The position numbers and the translations under genes are program-made. A stretch of 64,000 nucleotides of DNA from Siderastrea radians. Taxonomy: Eukaryota; Cnidaria; Anthozoa; Scleractinia; Rhizangiidae. The DNA is taken from NCBI GenBank assembly GCA_964017195.1, contig OZ024895.1, forward strand, positions 20,397,534 to 20,461,533, read 5' to 3'. Shown in pieces: positions 8,859 through 20,279 of this stretch; the stretch's first letter is position 1; each line of letters starts with the position of its first letter. Below the pieces are notes generated by a model. That model did no database searches. It was not told where the DNA came from and was given only the letters and a program-made list of their open reading frames with translations.

Positions 8859-9880
8859 GCACGATTACTGGGTGCTCTTAGAAGTAGAGAACTAAATATT
8901 CAACGTTGACGGGTAAGGAATTGTCTTCGCACCCTTGATCCTATTGGTACAGCATTGCGGTGGCGTTCAGCGATTTACAGGAGAAAATACAGTGTTCCAA
9001 CTCCAAACGCTTTGTGGCATATTGACAGTAATCACAAACTTATCAGGTGGAGGCTGATAACTCATGTATGTGTTGATGGATATTCCCACCTTAATAATTT
9101 ATGCACACTGCTGTAGCAACAACAAAGCAGACACGGTATTTAATCAATTTGTTAGGGGTGTCAACGACTATGGACTGCCATCTAGGGTGAGAAGTGACTA
9201 TGGTATGGAAAACTTCAAAGTGGCACAGTTTATGTTGGAGCAGAGAGGTGTAGGCAGAGGTAGCATCATTACTGGTAGTTCTGCACACAATTGTCGCGTG
9301 GAGAGAACGCACAGAGATATCTACTCTGGAATACTTTGTTTTTTCGCAAGAACATTTGCCCACTTGGAGGATAATGGGCTCCTTGATCCTCTCAATGAGT
9401 TGCACTTATTTGCGTTACATCGTACATACATCCCAAGAATTAACGGGTGTTTACAGGAATTTAAAGGCCAGTGGGAAAACCACCCCCTTTCTTCAGAAGG
9501 AAATCGTTCTCCTCTTCAGTTATATACATCTGGCATGCTTGAAAATGAGCTAACTGGTTACGCAGGAGTTGAGAGTGTCCTTGATTTTGAGAATGCACAT
9601 GACTACGGATTTGATCCCTCAGGACCGTTCCCCGTAGAGGATGAAGACTATCAGGTGGTAGTTCCAGAGACTTTCTCATGAACAGATGGCAGACTTGGAA
9701 AATCGCTGCAATCCATTACAAGAAGATGATCGAAATGGTGAAAACACCTACTTGCATTGTCTGAGCATTATTTCCTCCATGATTGTTAAAAGCACCAGCA
9801 CCTGTCTTGATAAACAGTTGCAGGGGGATAAAAGTGCAAACTGGTCAGAGAAATTCTCTGTTACGTTTAAGTCCCTGTAG
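8859..9880 (+). pseudogene. decayed DDE integrase (transposon-type integrase core)
   Basis: The frame opens with ARLLGALRSRELN and passes an in-frame TGA at 8907-8909, then continues (VRNCLRTLDPIGTALRW) into the integrase core. The acidic triad is visible: D in LWHIDSNHKL, D in RSDYGMEN and E in CRVERTHRD. A one-base insertion near 9087-9095 and a one-base change near 9672 move the frame twice; the C-terminal part resumes as EQMADLENRCNPLQ. The whole therefore cannot be translated as one protein. This integrase type is common in cnidarian and fish genomes as transposon-derived genes. It faces the HECT gene to the right, with about 400 bases between their ends, so the two may belong to one element. 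Confidence 0.8.
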
Positions 9881-10279
9881 GAACCAAAAGAGAACTGTAC
9901 AGTCAAACTAAAAAACAATAACTTTATTAACAAAGGTCTCTTGCTTACTCAGGTATGGGTGTAATTCTCAATAGTGAAGGAACACAACAAAAGTGTCTGT
10001 TGCATTAAACTGATGCTTGCAACTGCTAACAAAGACAAAACAAACTATTAATTACCTTTAAGTTAAGTAGAATCACTCTAACGGCAGAGACGACTATTAG
10101 GCTACAGTTGGCTGGTTTTTCTTTTGCATGACAATTTCGCTTGCCCAAATGTTTCATTTTGTTGAGCTGATTAACCTACTGCCTGCTAATTGTATTGCCC
10201 AAAAAAACTAACGTTGAAAGAAAACAGCAATAAAAACGTTTTGTGTTGCAATGATATCATGACAAAAGCCACGTTGAAG
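9881..10279. other. intergenic gap between the converging integrase and HECT genes
   Basis: AT-rich sequence with no open frame of interest. Stop codons of the two genes face each other here, so both 3' ends would lie in it. Confidence 0.6.
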
Positions 10280-12110
10280 TTATACTATGTTCGTTTCCCA
10301 ACCATCTGAATTCAAAATAGACATGAACTCTTCTCTCAGATCACAAAAGCTGGAATAAGTGCTAGGCACTTCTGAGGTAAAACTACATGTATGAGCAACT
10401 GGCCTCCTCTGAAGACCCTCGTTATCTGTGAAAGATATTGGCAACGTATCGGTAACAAGAACATCTGATGCTGTAGTAAATGTCAAAAACGTGGCAAGTT
10501 TTGCTTCATCAAGCCCCCTTATGAATCTCTTCAAATGGGCTAGGGTCTCACCTTCAGCAGCAGTAACTGGACTAGCTTTAAGGAGGACAATGACTTTGAC
10601 ATTAGTTGGCACAATAGATGAATATAGCTCATCTAAAGAACGTACGTCAGGAAAATATATTTTAAGTCGGGAAACGATAGGTTGCCAGCAATCAGCTACA
10701 TACTGTGGTTTTTGAACTACTTCCTTGTGAGCAACCTCTCTAATTATTTCCGCTATATTTTCAGATGTAACTCTCCGTTTACAGTCAAAAGCTGAAAGAA
10801 AGTCAAGTACCTCTTCACTGTCACATTGAATGCTATTAGTCAAACACCCTTCAATTACACTAGCCTCGGAGATAGACACATAACGCTTAAATGAATCTTG
10901 CAACATTTCACAGGTCACACTTCCCTCCCCAAAAGGACAGGCAGCAAGGAAAGCCTTGCTTATCTTATGGGGAAAATACTGTCTCTCGGTATATCCCTTT
11001 ACAAGTATTCGCCCAACTGCCTCCCACTTTTTCCTGTCAAAATCATGCCTGATATAGGGAACTCTCTCAGTCTCACCTAACATGTGTGACTCATAGCACT
11101 CTTTCCAAAACAATGAAAACACTTCTCTCAAGACCCCACTACCCTGCCCAGCTTCTTCGTGGCCATGCTGATTTATAATAATTGCATTTAAATTCACGTG
11201 TAATATTGATGGCTCTGAAAAGATCTCAAGCATATCTTCTTTGATAAGAGACCTGTGAACTCTTATTATCTTTGTTGGAACTTCATTATCATTGGGTAGT
11301 GTAGTGGGCACTGCTATATCAGTACCAATAACTACATTTTCATTGTCATTAACAAGTTGATCATTCCATAGGCCTGGAAAGAATGGCATTTCTTCATTGG
11401 TTGGTAGTAGTTGCTCTGCTAGATCTAGGGATGCAGATTCTCTTAGTAGCTGCTGAGAAGATGAGGAGCTTGTTCCCACAGGATTTTCTGAGAGGTTGTC
11501 GGTACATTGAGCATAGGCTGGTTTCATAAGTAACTCATCCTCTTCATCTTTATCTTCCTCTTCAAGGGGTTCCAGGCATCTGATATACACACTTCCTTGC
11601 CCTGAGAGCTTTGTTATCCTTTCTCCATCCATCCTCACCCCTTTGGCCAGTTTTGGAGTCACCAGAGTTCCGTAGCATGCCTAAATGTATGTATATAAAC
11701 ATATTGTTAGAAGTCAATAGGATTTCAAATAGTACTTTTCTGAACAAGAAAATGAATATCACAGGCTGAGCTAAGACAAGGCCTGCAGTTAATAACTGGC
11801 CTATTTCTCCTCTCTTTTCCTGTGTTCAAACAGATCTGAATCCTGGTCTGAAAACGGGTAAGGTTTTACCCTGCCCCCAGCCCCCACCCATGTATCTATG
11901 TAATGACTGATTACTCGGAGGCTATTTTTACTCTTACCTTAAGGAATTCAAACAGAACATCATCTCTAGGTAGCTGGCTTTCTATGTTTCGTTTCAAGTT
12001 CAAGGGAGTCCACTCTTTGTTGAACGGAAACTCGTGAATAATGAGGCCCCGCTCCTCAAGCTTGACTTTGCTGCTATGACTTGGCACCTGGCTTGTGTTA
12101 GGGCAATCCC
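10280..12110 (-). CDS. HECT-type E3 ubiquitin ligase-like gene, two exons seen
   Basis: HECT ligases take ubiquitin on a cysteine and pass it to substrates. The main exon (10,280-11,680) opens after a splice acceptor (TTTAG at 11,681-11,685) with ACYGTLVTPKLAKG. It carries an acidic linker, then a HECT-like domain (VNLNAIIINQHGHEEAGQGS to the end). The family's catalytic-cysteine motif RPVAHTCSFTSEVPSTY lies 35 residues from the C-terminus, as usual in HECT C-lobes. An upstream exon (LEERGLIIHEFPFNKEWTPL ... LFEFLK) ends at 11,938 in a GTAAGA donor and joins in phase. Its 5' border is not defined, and further exons may be missing. The lobes resemble the G2E3-like HECT genes expanded in fish and corals. 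There is no stop or frameshift over 520 codons, so it is either young or under selection. Its 5' end abuts a broken SLC1A exon. Confidence 0.8.
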
Positions 12111-12159
12111 AGTTCCCATTGCATCTCCAAGAACGTTTACGGTTGTAAGTGAACGGTCC
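12100..12159 (-). pseudogene. SLC1A copy A last exon, truncated
   Basis: After TTTTAG it reads [19 protein letters not shown], clearly the TM8 block, then similarity stops near 12,105. The sequence then enters the frame of the HECT gene exon. The rest of the C-terminus is absent. Confidence 0.85.
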
Positions 12160-12219
12160 CTAAAAGATGAACATAGCAACGAAGCTGTGAGCAGATTTGT
12201 GTATTCTGCAAAGCTATGA

Positions 12220-12787
12220 CTGCCACTAAATCTAAATGACGTACCTGTGAATAATGTAAGTAGCTTTGCTTTTATTTCTGATAATTGAGGTCCTTATTAC
12301 AATTAAAATTATGTTGACCCAGAAAAAAATGTTTATCCTTTCTTCACTTCGTGAAATAAATAAACCAGTGCAAGGTTCAGAGGTTAGAATATGAGAGAAA
12401 AAGGCATTTTAAAGAAGTTAATTGAACCAATTCGATTCATATTCATTTTAACTCGCATCAAGCGAGGATGCTAATCTTGCTCGCATTCTACTCCCAGAAT
12501 CAAACTCTGCCTTTTGCATGTACTTCTAACCTGAGAAACTGACATCCATATGAAGGCTACGGAGCTGTAATTTCCTGTGATACTGTTGGATTTAGGTTTT
12601 TATTCATCGCAACGAGTGAACATTAATTAGGAAAGAAAAGGGTCCAAGGGTGCCTCCGAACCGAGGCTATATTTCTCTTAACTGAGGTCGAGAGATCAAT
12701 AATAGCATGGAAAGTTTGGGCAATAACCACTGACAGCACTGTTTCTGGTATTCTCTTTTTTGAAAAGAGCTCTTTTTTGATAATTAC
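12220..12787. other. intron of SLC1A copy A
   Basis: No gene or clear repeat seen. It lies between exons 6 and 7. Confidence 0.5.
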
Positions 12788-12918
12788 AAAAACCAATCAA
12801 CAGCTAAAATGATGCCCATGTCATGCAGCGGAAGATAACAGCTTGAAGAATAATAATTTGCATGATTCCTCCACCTGGTATCCCTGCGGCACCAAACGAC
12901 ACAGCAACCGCCATTAAA
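12788..12918 (-). pseudogene. SLC1A copy A exon 6 (HP2), frameshifted
   Basis: It encodes AVAVSFGAAGIPGGGIMQ and, one base out of frame, LPLHDMGIILAVDWF. The exon is 131 bp against 135 in copy B, a net loss of four bases that breaks the frame. Acceptor CCACAG and donor GTAATT. Confidence 0.9.
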
Positions 12919-14194
12919 CTGTGGAAGAGAGTGGCAAAGAGCCACCAGACCCGTTAAATATCTTAATTTAAAGCAGTTAGATCCACTCGTTTAACGTACA
13001 ATGGTAGTACAGCAATTTAATTTACGAGATTAGTAGACTTTCTTAAAGCCCTTTAATTTTTTTTTCTTGTTGGTTGGGCCATTTGGCCTGTTTGGCGCCA
13101 AATTCACCGGTCGAAAATTGCACCGGTGACGTCATGACAATTGACCAATAAGAGAGTGAGAGTTTTGCATGACGTAACGTGTCTGATATTTGACACTAGA
13201 CCCAAGGCAGCATATGTCAATCGTTTTTTCGCGCGTGAATTTATAATATGATTCAAATCCGTTCAGGCGAAACAAGTCGACCTCTCGCGACTTCGTCGCT
13301 CATTCAGTCGCTGCGCGACCTCATTAAAGCTCGCTTTAGACACTACTCAATCAATGATCGAGGGACTTATGAGAGGTCGACTTGGAGCAAGTCTACGAGA
13401 TTAGATACTCGTGGAGACGTTTCGGGCTTAGACCGGCGAGCTTCCCTCCTTCGGCTTAAGGATAGTCGAACGAAAAGGACATGCCAACGCGCGAGAAAAT
13501 CGGCTGCCGTGAAGAAACATGACCCGTGTGTGGTGACACGTGTTTTAGCACATTAATTCGTACAATTATTCATTTACTCACTCACTTACTCATTCTTTTA
13601 GACATTCATTCGAATCATCCTTTCCTGTATTCAATTACTCATTCGATCACTCACTAGTCATCATTATCATTATCATCATCATCATCATCATAACCACCAC
13701 CATCATCATCATCATTATCATGTGTCAGCAGTCAGAATTTCTCCAATTTCTACGGCATTTAATTTAAGGGAGTGGGCTATCCACCACTAAGCAGCTTTTT
13801 TTTTCTGTGGTGCTGTACAAGGTGCTTCTGACTTTTGAGGTTGCTGATAAAATCTGATGTAAAGTTGACCATTCAAATTAAGGCAACTGAGAGGTATTTT
13901 CCTGTGCTGTTTATTGTGCTGTACAAGCGAAGGTGGTTCTAACATTTTGAGTCCGTGGATGAAATCTTAACGCGTGACCATTTAGTAAAAGCTGTATTGA
14001 GCAGAATTTTCTGTGGTGTTGTTTGTATACGCTGCACAAAGTGCTCCTTACTTTTGAAACTAAGGATGACTTCCTAAGTGGGAAGTGTGAGTTCGTATGT
14101 GTAAAGTTTTAACCCTAGACATCGATAGCAGTAGTGGTAAGCAATGGTAGTATTTTTTGGGTATAAGGTGTCAAGTCTTGTATTCTTTACATAC
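12919..14194. other. intron of SLC1A copy A with a CAT/ATC microsatellite
   Basis: A (CAT)n run lies at about 13,655-13,722. A 102-codon plus-strand frame at 13,248-13,556 has no recognisable content and is taken as chance. Confidence 0.6.
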
Positions 14195-14389
14195 TAAACT
14201 ACGGCAGCTCTTCCAGGGCTCATAGGAATGTTGTTCAACTGAGCGATAAAGATGGTGGTCACCACGCGAGCAATAGCTACGCCATCCATGTTTAGAGTTG
14301 CTCCAAGAGGCAACATAAAACGACTGACGCGCAGATCGATGTGGTTATTTTCCTCCACACAGCGAATTGTTGTTGGAAGCGTCGCTGCA
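14195..14389 (-). pseudogene. SLC1A copy A exon 5 (195 bp, HP1-TM7)
   Basis: It encodes [34 protein letters not shown] and IFIAQLNN. The NMDG motif that lines the sodium/substrate site is kept, but the following residues (VAIARVVTT instead of the AALYEAIAA of copy B) have drifted. The donor GTATGT gives the same 195-bp length as copy B. Confidence 0.92.
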
Positions 14390-14584
14390 CTGCGAGCAAC
14401 ACACAAAAACAAGCTTCAAAAGAAATAACTAGAAGCGCTTTCCATTCGAGCAAAACTTCTGGAAATTCCAGAAGCGAAAAAGAATGGAATGGATGTTTAT
14501 GGAGAAAAAATCTGGAGTTCGGGTATACGTCTCGAGGTTGTCCCAATGTTTCGGGACACTAGAAAAGGAAACAACAATGAAAAA

Positions 14585-14830
14585 GGAAACAACACGATGG
14601 CAGCGACGCCAGTCCCTGCCATCGTGTTGTTTCCTTAGACAAGATACTTTGCCCCACATTGTCTCTCCTCACCCAGGTGTATAAATGGGTACCAGCGACA
14701 TACTGCTGGGGGTAGCCCTGCGATGGACTAGCATCACATCCAGGGGGGAGTAGCAATACTCTTAGTTGCTTCACGCTACAAAAACCGGGATAAGCTCTGG
14801 TCTTGTGGGCCTCCTTGGCCCGAGTGCGAC
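14585..14830 (+). repeat. SINE-like repeat
   Basis: ATCGTGTTGTTTCCTTAGAC is followed by a body containing GGTGTATAAATGGGTACCAG and CATCACATCCAGGGGGGAG. Related copies lie at 26,225-26,360 (CGTGTTGTTT ... TCCCCTCCAGGGG) and, in reverse, at 15,290-15,360, where a tRNA-like head is visible. A short inverted repeat of its edge (GGAAACAACACGATGGCAG) precedes it at 14,597-14,636. Confidence 0.55.
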
Positions 14831-15289
14831 TTTATCCTTTCCCAATGGAAAGGGATTCTATTGTTTTCCTCCTCAAGCATGGCGGCTGCGAACACACTCT
14901 ATTTGTCAAAAGTCCCGTTTCGAGTTGATCAAGACCGCTGAATAAAAATACTAAAGATTCCTTTTTTTAGGGTCTGTCTCAATCTGAATTAAAATATGCA
15001 TTGTACCAGCAGTAAAATGCTGAATTCTAAGTAGTTCACTTTCTCACCGTTATTTGGAGATATTTTACCTCAGATCGAGACTTACCCTGTAAAAATGCGT
15101 GTTTTGTCTTTTTGTCCAGCGACCTTCGTGTTCGTCAACTCGAAACTGGAGTAAATACCTGTAATCACACTCCTGGCCAGTTTCTTTAGCGTTAAATCGA
15201 TAGCGTTATTTAATTTTCGTTGGGGTGGAAAACTAGTGAATGGAATGTGTTGTGTGTTTGTTGTCCTGTCGGGTACAGCCAATCCAAGG

Positions 15290-15360
15290 AAACAACACGA
15301 TAGAAGGGACCAGTCCTCAAACCAGCGACCTTCAGATCCAACGCGCTACAACTCGCCTGG
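15290..15360 (-). repeat. tRNA-derived SINE head, minus strand
   Basis: On the minus strand GGCGAGTTGTAGCGCGTTGG resembles a pol III A box, and GGTCGCTGGTTTGAGG a B box, about 30 bases apart. The head leads into the CGTGTTGTTTCC body shared with 14,585. Not a functional tRNA. Confidence 0.5.
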
Positions 15361-15653
15361 AGTTCATCCTGCTTCAGACTATGTCAAACCATTCCGTCAG
15401 TGCAGTGGAAGCCTGCTCAACACCAGCTAGTTACCACAGCCACTTTTTGTAGCCCAAACACGGGCTCAGTCGTTTTCTTATCTGAAAACCTCGTTAATGT
15501 GAGCAGCCCGTTAATACGATAAACGACCACCTACTTGACTCATAAAATGTTGTCTTCTTTAAAAACGTACCCCTTAAAAGACGGAAGCAAACAAAATTTG
15601 GCAAAGAAAAATGTCAAGATTATCATTTAAACTATATTTGCAACCTGGAGTTA

Positions 15654-16117
15654 GGGGCCGATTACATGAGGCGGGCTGGCCCAATTAGCCGGGCTGGCTC
15701 GGTTTGCCTAGATGACTTTTCAGCCCGGTTTTACATGAGGTGAGCCAGCCCGCCTGCGGCTAAATTTAGAAGCTGTCGTGTGAAAAGATGGCTAACTCAA
15801 AGAGGATGAATCGGGTGATTTTACTTTTGCTAATCCATTATTTTGGTATGTTAAATTCAGTTTTATGTATCTTTATGGTCTGATAAATCTTTATGTGTTA
15901 TGTAGAAAGAGAAATACTGACCTTCTGGTGATCCATTTTGCTCTGAAGCGAAATTTAGGCTGGCCCAGCAATCGCGATTAAATGGTAAATTTTCAGCCTG
16001 TCTAGCCGGGATCCCGGCATCGCGATACCGGGAGTATTGCCGAGATCTCAGCAAACCAAGCCAGCCCGGCTAACCGGGCCAGCCCCCGGGGCCAGCCCGC
16101 CTCATGTAATCGGCCTA
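15654..16117. mobile_element. MITE with 3-bp TTA duplications (Harbinger-like)
   Basis: The ends are inverted copies of GGCCGATTACATGAGGCGGG. TTA flanks both sides (15651-15653 and 16118-16120). Further inverted GCCGGGCTGG blocks lie inside. There is no coding capacity, so it is a non-autonomous element. The 3-bp TTA duplication is typical of PIF/Harbinger. Confidence 0.75.
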
Positions 16118-16249
16118 TTAAACGTCAAAAGTTGCTAGCCACTAGGTTCATGAGCTACATGTATTCTTAGCATTTTTAATATTCTTATTATTCTTACCTG
16201 CATAGATAAATAAATTTTTGCAGGATCTTCCTGGGAAATGCAAAAAATC

Positions 16250-16470
16250 GACATTACAAAATGAAAACCCACAAAACTTTCATAACAAACCGTAGTTGCT
16301 AGAATTAAACGTTTGTATTCCCAACAACGCTTGCATTTTCAGTATTTTGCATTACAGTAATAAATAGCACGCATTTTATAAAATTGCATTGCCTGTACAT
16401 TTGCGTGACTACCTGTCAAAAGATGAATAGTCCAGCTAAACGCCCGGGTTAAAAGCTTCTGTCGAAGTCT
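16250..16470. repeat. dispersed repeat, copy at 47,440-47,640
   Basis: GTTGCTAGAATTAAAC, then TTTTCAGTATTT and ATTTGCGTGACTA occur in the same order and spacing at both sites. Confidence 0.6.
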
Positions 16471-17087
16471 TTTACATTTTGTTTAAGTCTAAGTTTGCAT
16501 GTTTTCATCGCTAAATGCTTTGATTCGACAAAATTAACTCAGGATGGATTCTACGTTGCGTTTTGCTCCCTCTTTACATGACATACATTTCAAATGCATG
16601 AATTGGCATGTATGTTTGAACTCTTTATTATTCATGTACATTGGCGCTCGAGCTCGTATTTTAGAGCCCAAGTTACCCGACCGCTGGTCTCGTTGTACAT
16701 TTTGACGTCACGGACAAGCGGCCAGGCTGCTAAGTACGATTCAAAATGGCAGCGCGCAGTGTTGAATTATGGCCCTCTTTGGAGAGGAATTTCAGTGGGA
16801 TCGGATGCACTTTAGAAGCTAAAGCCAAGGTCAGTAACTCAACTTAGTGTTATCTTTTCATCAGCGATTTCAAAAATACACCGTTTCTGGGGTGACCTTC
16901 TCCTTTAATAGGACTAAACTTTCATGGCCCGTCTAACGGAGTTCCGGCACTTTAGCTATAATTTTGGTGCAGTTCCCAATATTTTTCCAAAATGATTAAA
17001 TTTAAGATTTTTTTATTTTTGATTTCATTTTTTGGGATGCCAACACTCATGGAGTTTATATTCTGTAATAACGCGGCACCCACAAAC

Positions 17088-17321
17088 CTGGAAGCAATGC
17101 CAAAAGCTGTCATCAAGGCGTCACCAACTCCTTTTATGAAAGCGTAAGGATTCTTCCGAGTGATGACGAAGAAGATGAGCGGTAACAGGACCAGGGCGTG
17201 GCCAAGTAAACCACACAGGGTAGTAAGTATGTAAAGTCCTAGCTTTCTTATGGCGCCCAAGACGTCATCCACACCAGCTATACGAGCGGCGACCAAACTG
17301 CACACTGCTACTGGTGCAAGC
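17088..17321 (-). pseudogene. SLC1A copy A exon 4 (234 bp)
   Basis: It encodes LAPVAVCSLVAARIAGVDDV through LVLLPLIFFVITRKNP to DALMTAFGIAS, the TM5-TM6 region. The acceptor CCCTAG is normal and the donor GTTTGT weak. The length equals the copy B exon and the frame is open. Confidence 0.92.
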
Positions 17322-18544
17322 CTAGGGAAGACAATTGTAGTCAAAGTTGAATAACAACAAAAATTCATTTAGTTCAAGATAAAACAGAAGTTAAGAGGGT
17401 CTCGATGGGGCTTACCGTCAACCGTTAATCAGTGGAAAATTTATCCGGTTAACAGAGATGGAACGTAATGTACGCAATGAGCCGGTAGGGTACAGGAATG
17501 ATCCCTGGCAGGACGACTTAGGAATGACGGAATGACACTGGAATGAACCGCAAAATAACGGAATGACACAGAATGAGACTGGGATGACTCGGATGTAGTT
17601 ATCGTCCCGATGACACTCGCGTTCATTCAGGCTCATTCTGGTTTATTTCACCAGTTCACTCCAGTAAAATCCGTTCCTGCGTTTAGTGACGTCCCAAAAA
17701 AGGGTTATTTAAAACGTCCACCTGAAAACAGTTGATTTTATAAGTCGTCACACATTCTTGAATCTACGACTTCAGGTCGTTCAGCAGCTCTTATATCCCT
17801 CTAAAGATGTTGTTATTAATTCTGTACGTCTGTGAGCACATTATGCAAAATCACAAAAGGTGAAGCTGCAGTGAACCACTTCATTACAGTGTAGGCAAAA
17901 TTAAATTTGTTTCAAAAAGAATGATAGCCTGCGAGAACACAACAATATCCATAACACAGAGACAAACATTTAATTTTAAAGTCTTCGGAGTAATCTTCCC
18001 TTAATCACCTTCAACCCTTAAAATACCTGAAATTTGACCGTCATTCGTCAACAGGCGAATTTAGAGTAACGCTTCAACATTTGACGAAACTCAACATAAC
18101 TTTCTTCCAGTTCTAATACGTGAAGTTCAAGAGGCATTCCTTTCGTCCGGACAAAAAAATTAGTTCTAGAGAAATCAGTTGAAAAAAGGTCACCAGAGCG
18201 TAATCTAGCCTGTAAATTTGTTTGCTGATGTTTGAGATGTTTGCTGAAAGTACAGCATGCAGTTTCTCTAACTATAAATAAAACTGTGAAAACCGGTATT
18301 TTTTAAATATTACAGTTCAGAGTGTGGATACTCCTAACTTTAATTTGCACACTTTCGTGAGGTCACACATCCAACGAAAATTCGAGAACAGGCTCAACGA
18401 AACCAACTCAGAGGCAAACGTGAACTTGAGAAGGCTTTCTGAGAGCTATCGTCTGGACAGTGGATCTCACAAAGGTATGCGAATTAAATATAAAGGTGGT
18501 CTCATTTTCGCGCGTAGGGCTGTAACTTGTGACTTTCCACTCAC
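17322..18544. other. intron of SLC1A copy A with a degenerate GGAATGAC repeat
   Basis: From about 17,490 to 17,590 GGAATGAC-like units repeat irregularly and create overlapping open frames that are not genes. The rest holds nothing recognised. Confidence 0.55.
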
Positions 18545-18675
18545 CACATCACCAAAACAACAATAAACATAACCGCCTCGTTCAAGGTAAAAAAAACTCG
18601 ACCAGTGGTCTTCCTTTCTCGCGCAGTCTGCCCAGCACAATACCCAACACGACGGAGAACAGAGTAAGCCCAAGG

Positions 18676-18922
18676 TGTTGTATCGATCTATACTCTTTAT
18701 TTGAAATACTCCGATAAGTAGATTACATCCTGACAGACTGCAGTTCCTTAACTTTGAAACTGTTCCTGGTTTCCGAGATATTATTCCGCAATAGACTTTC
18801 AGAGATCCTTTTCGTGTCTGAGAGCTAAATTCCACTTTACCTCGTGTTTTCTTGAGGTGTCAATCACAAAATAAAGTCACGTGATCCTTAGCTAGTTTCC
18901 ATTCCTTATCTCAATTACAACA
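18676..18922 (-). repeat. BEL/Pao 3' LTR (247 bp)
   Basis: It runs from TGTTGTAATTGAG to GATCGATACAACA on the minus strand, with the host CCTTG directly after. Several substitutions against the 5' LTR indicate that some time has passed since insertion. Confidence 0.92.
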
Positions 18923-18935
18923 CACTCCCCCCTGA
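18923..18935 (-). other. polypurine tract of the BEL/Pao element
   Basis: On the minus strand CAGGGGGGAGTG lies directly before the 3' LTR start TGTTG, the expected place and composition of a plus-strand primer. Confidence 0.8.
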
Positions 18936-19025
18936 TTGACGGAGTCAATCATGAGGTGATACAAACAAAAACTATAAATATAACCCCTCAAATTCAGTTC
19001 AGTGTTCAAGTTTAGTTCAAACAGT

Positions 19026-19244
19026 TCATGAAACAGTAATCACTGGGATGTCTTCATCTCTGACCATCTGAATGTTCCATCCGCTGTCCTGCTGTACAGC
19101 TTTCGCATTAGTTGCGTCCTCGTCAAGTACATTGACTTCAAAAGGATACAGCTTCGGAATTGGACGTTTCAGAAGAGTCTTGCGGAGAGAATTGTCCACT
19201 GTCACCACTTCCGCTGCAAGCGCGACGTTGTCTCGTCCCCGCAA
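19026..19244 (-). pseudogene. BEL/Pao C-terminal DUF5641-like piece
   Basis: RGRDNVALAAEVVT and LLKRPIPKLYPFEVN form the usual C-terminal module after the integrase. The frame is displaced from the integrase. Confidence 0.8.
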
Positions 19245-19529
19245 CAGTTTCTCTACCTTCCCTAATCTCCATTGTTGTCTGGGTGTCTTGTCCGCATAGA
19301 TGTGTACAATGTCTCCTACTTGAATGACTCTTCTCGGTTCTCCTCCCTAAAGTTTCTGGTATTCACGGATCCAAGTCAGATATTCTTTCTTTCATTGATT
19401 CCTGAAGTGGGCGAGGAGACCGTCCAAATATCTTTCTCGCCTGGTCAGTGTGTTCACAGGTGCAGTGACAACAGGAGATTGGTCTAACAGTCGACGACCA
19501 ATCACAAGATGAGAAGGCGTGAGAGGGGC

Positions 19530-20279
19530 TTATGTTAACTCATCGTAGACATAGGTTAAGGGTATGGAATTTAGAACTGACTCCAGTTCTTCATAACTCA
19601 GCTTTGCGTTTCCTAGCACTTTCTTGAGGCATCTCTTCACTAATTTAACACAGATTTCAAAGAAACCTCCCCACCAGCTGGCTGTGGGCACGTTGAATTT
19701 CCAGTCAATGTTCCGATTAAGAACAAACTTCTTCACTTCTGCATCTTTGAAAGTTTTCCCATTGTCTGAAGTGAATAGGGTTGGTAATCCTCTTCTTCCG
19801 AAAAATCGCCTTAGCACTCTCAAGAACGAGGTCGGGGAGAGGTCTGGGGTAAGTTTAAGGTGAACAGCCCTCGCACTGGGACACGTAAAGAGAGCAATGT
19901 AGCATTTGTACATTTCTCCTTTGGACTGGTAGATATTCTTCACATACAAGGGACCGGCAAAGTCCACTCCAACTTTAGAAAATGCCAGATCATCTGAAAC
20001 CCGAAATGAAGGTAGAGGTGGAGTGGGTGTAGTGCTGTAGGCTCTCCCTAGCATCTTCTTGCATGTAACACATTTAGAGAGTACATCCTTAACAGCTTGC
20101 CGTCGTTTGATAATCCAGAATTGGGCTCGGATTTCAGTAAGAGTTTCTCTCACCCCATTGTGTTTCACGTTTTCATGAGACTGCATTATCACCAACTTTG
20201 CGAAGTGCTGTTTCCTTGGTAACAGGATAGGAAATTTTTCTGAATACGGTATGAGGAATTCTAGATCCTTCCCTTGCAC
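19530..20279 (-). pseudogene. BEL/Pao integrase
   Basis: It has a histidine/cysteine zinc region (QSHENVKHNG ... CVTCKK), then D in VGVDFAGPL, D in FTSDNGKTF and E in WWGGFFEICVK. The order and spacing match BEL/Pao integrases. It ends with a stop at 19530; the continuation lies in another frame. Confidence 0.9.

Noticed and set aside
12034..12219. 61-codon plus-strand ORF
   Set aside because: It is the opposite-strand shadow of the SLC1A last exon and the HECT upstream exon.
13248..13556. 102-codon plus-strand ORF rich in Arg/Ser
   Set aside because: No motif, no splice context, and it lies in an intron of a dead gene; probably chance.
17418..17636. Two overlapping minus-strand ORFs of 61-72 codons
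   Set aside because: Caused by the degenerate GGAATGAC repeat; both frames are open for the same reason.
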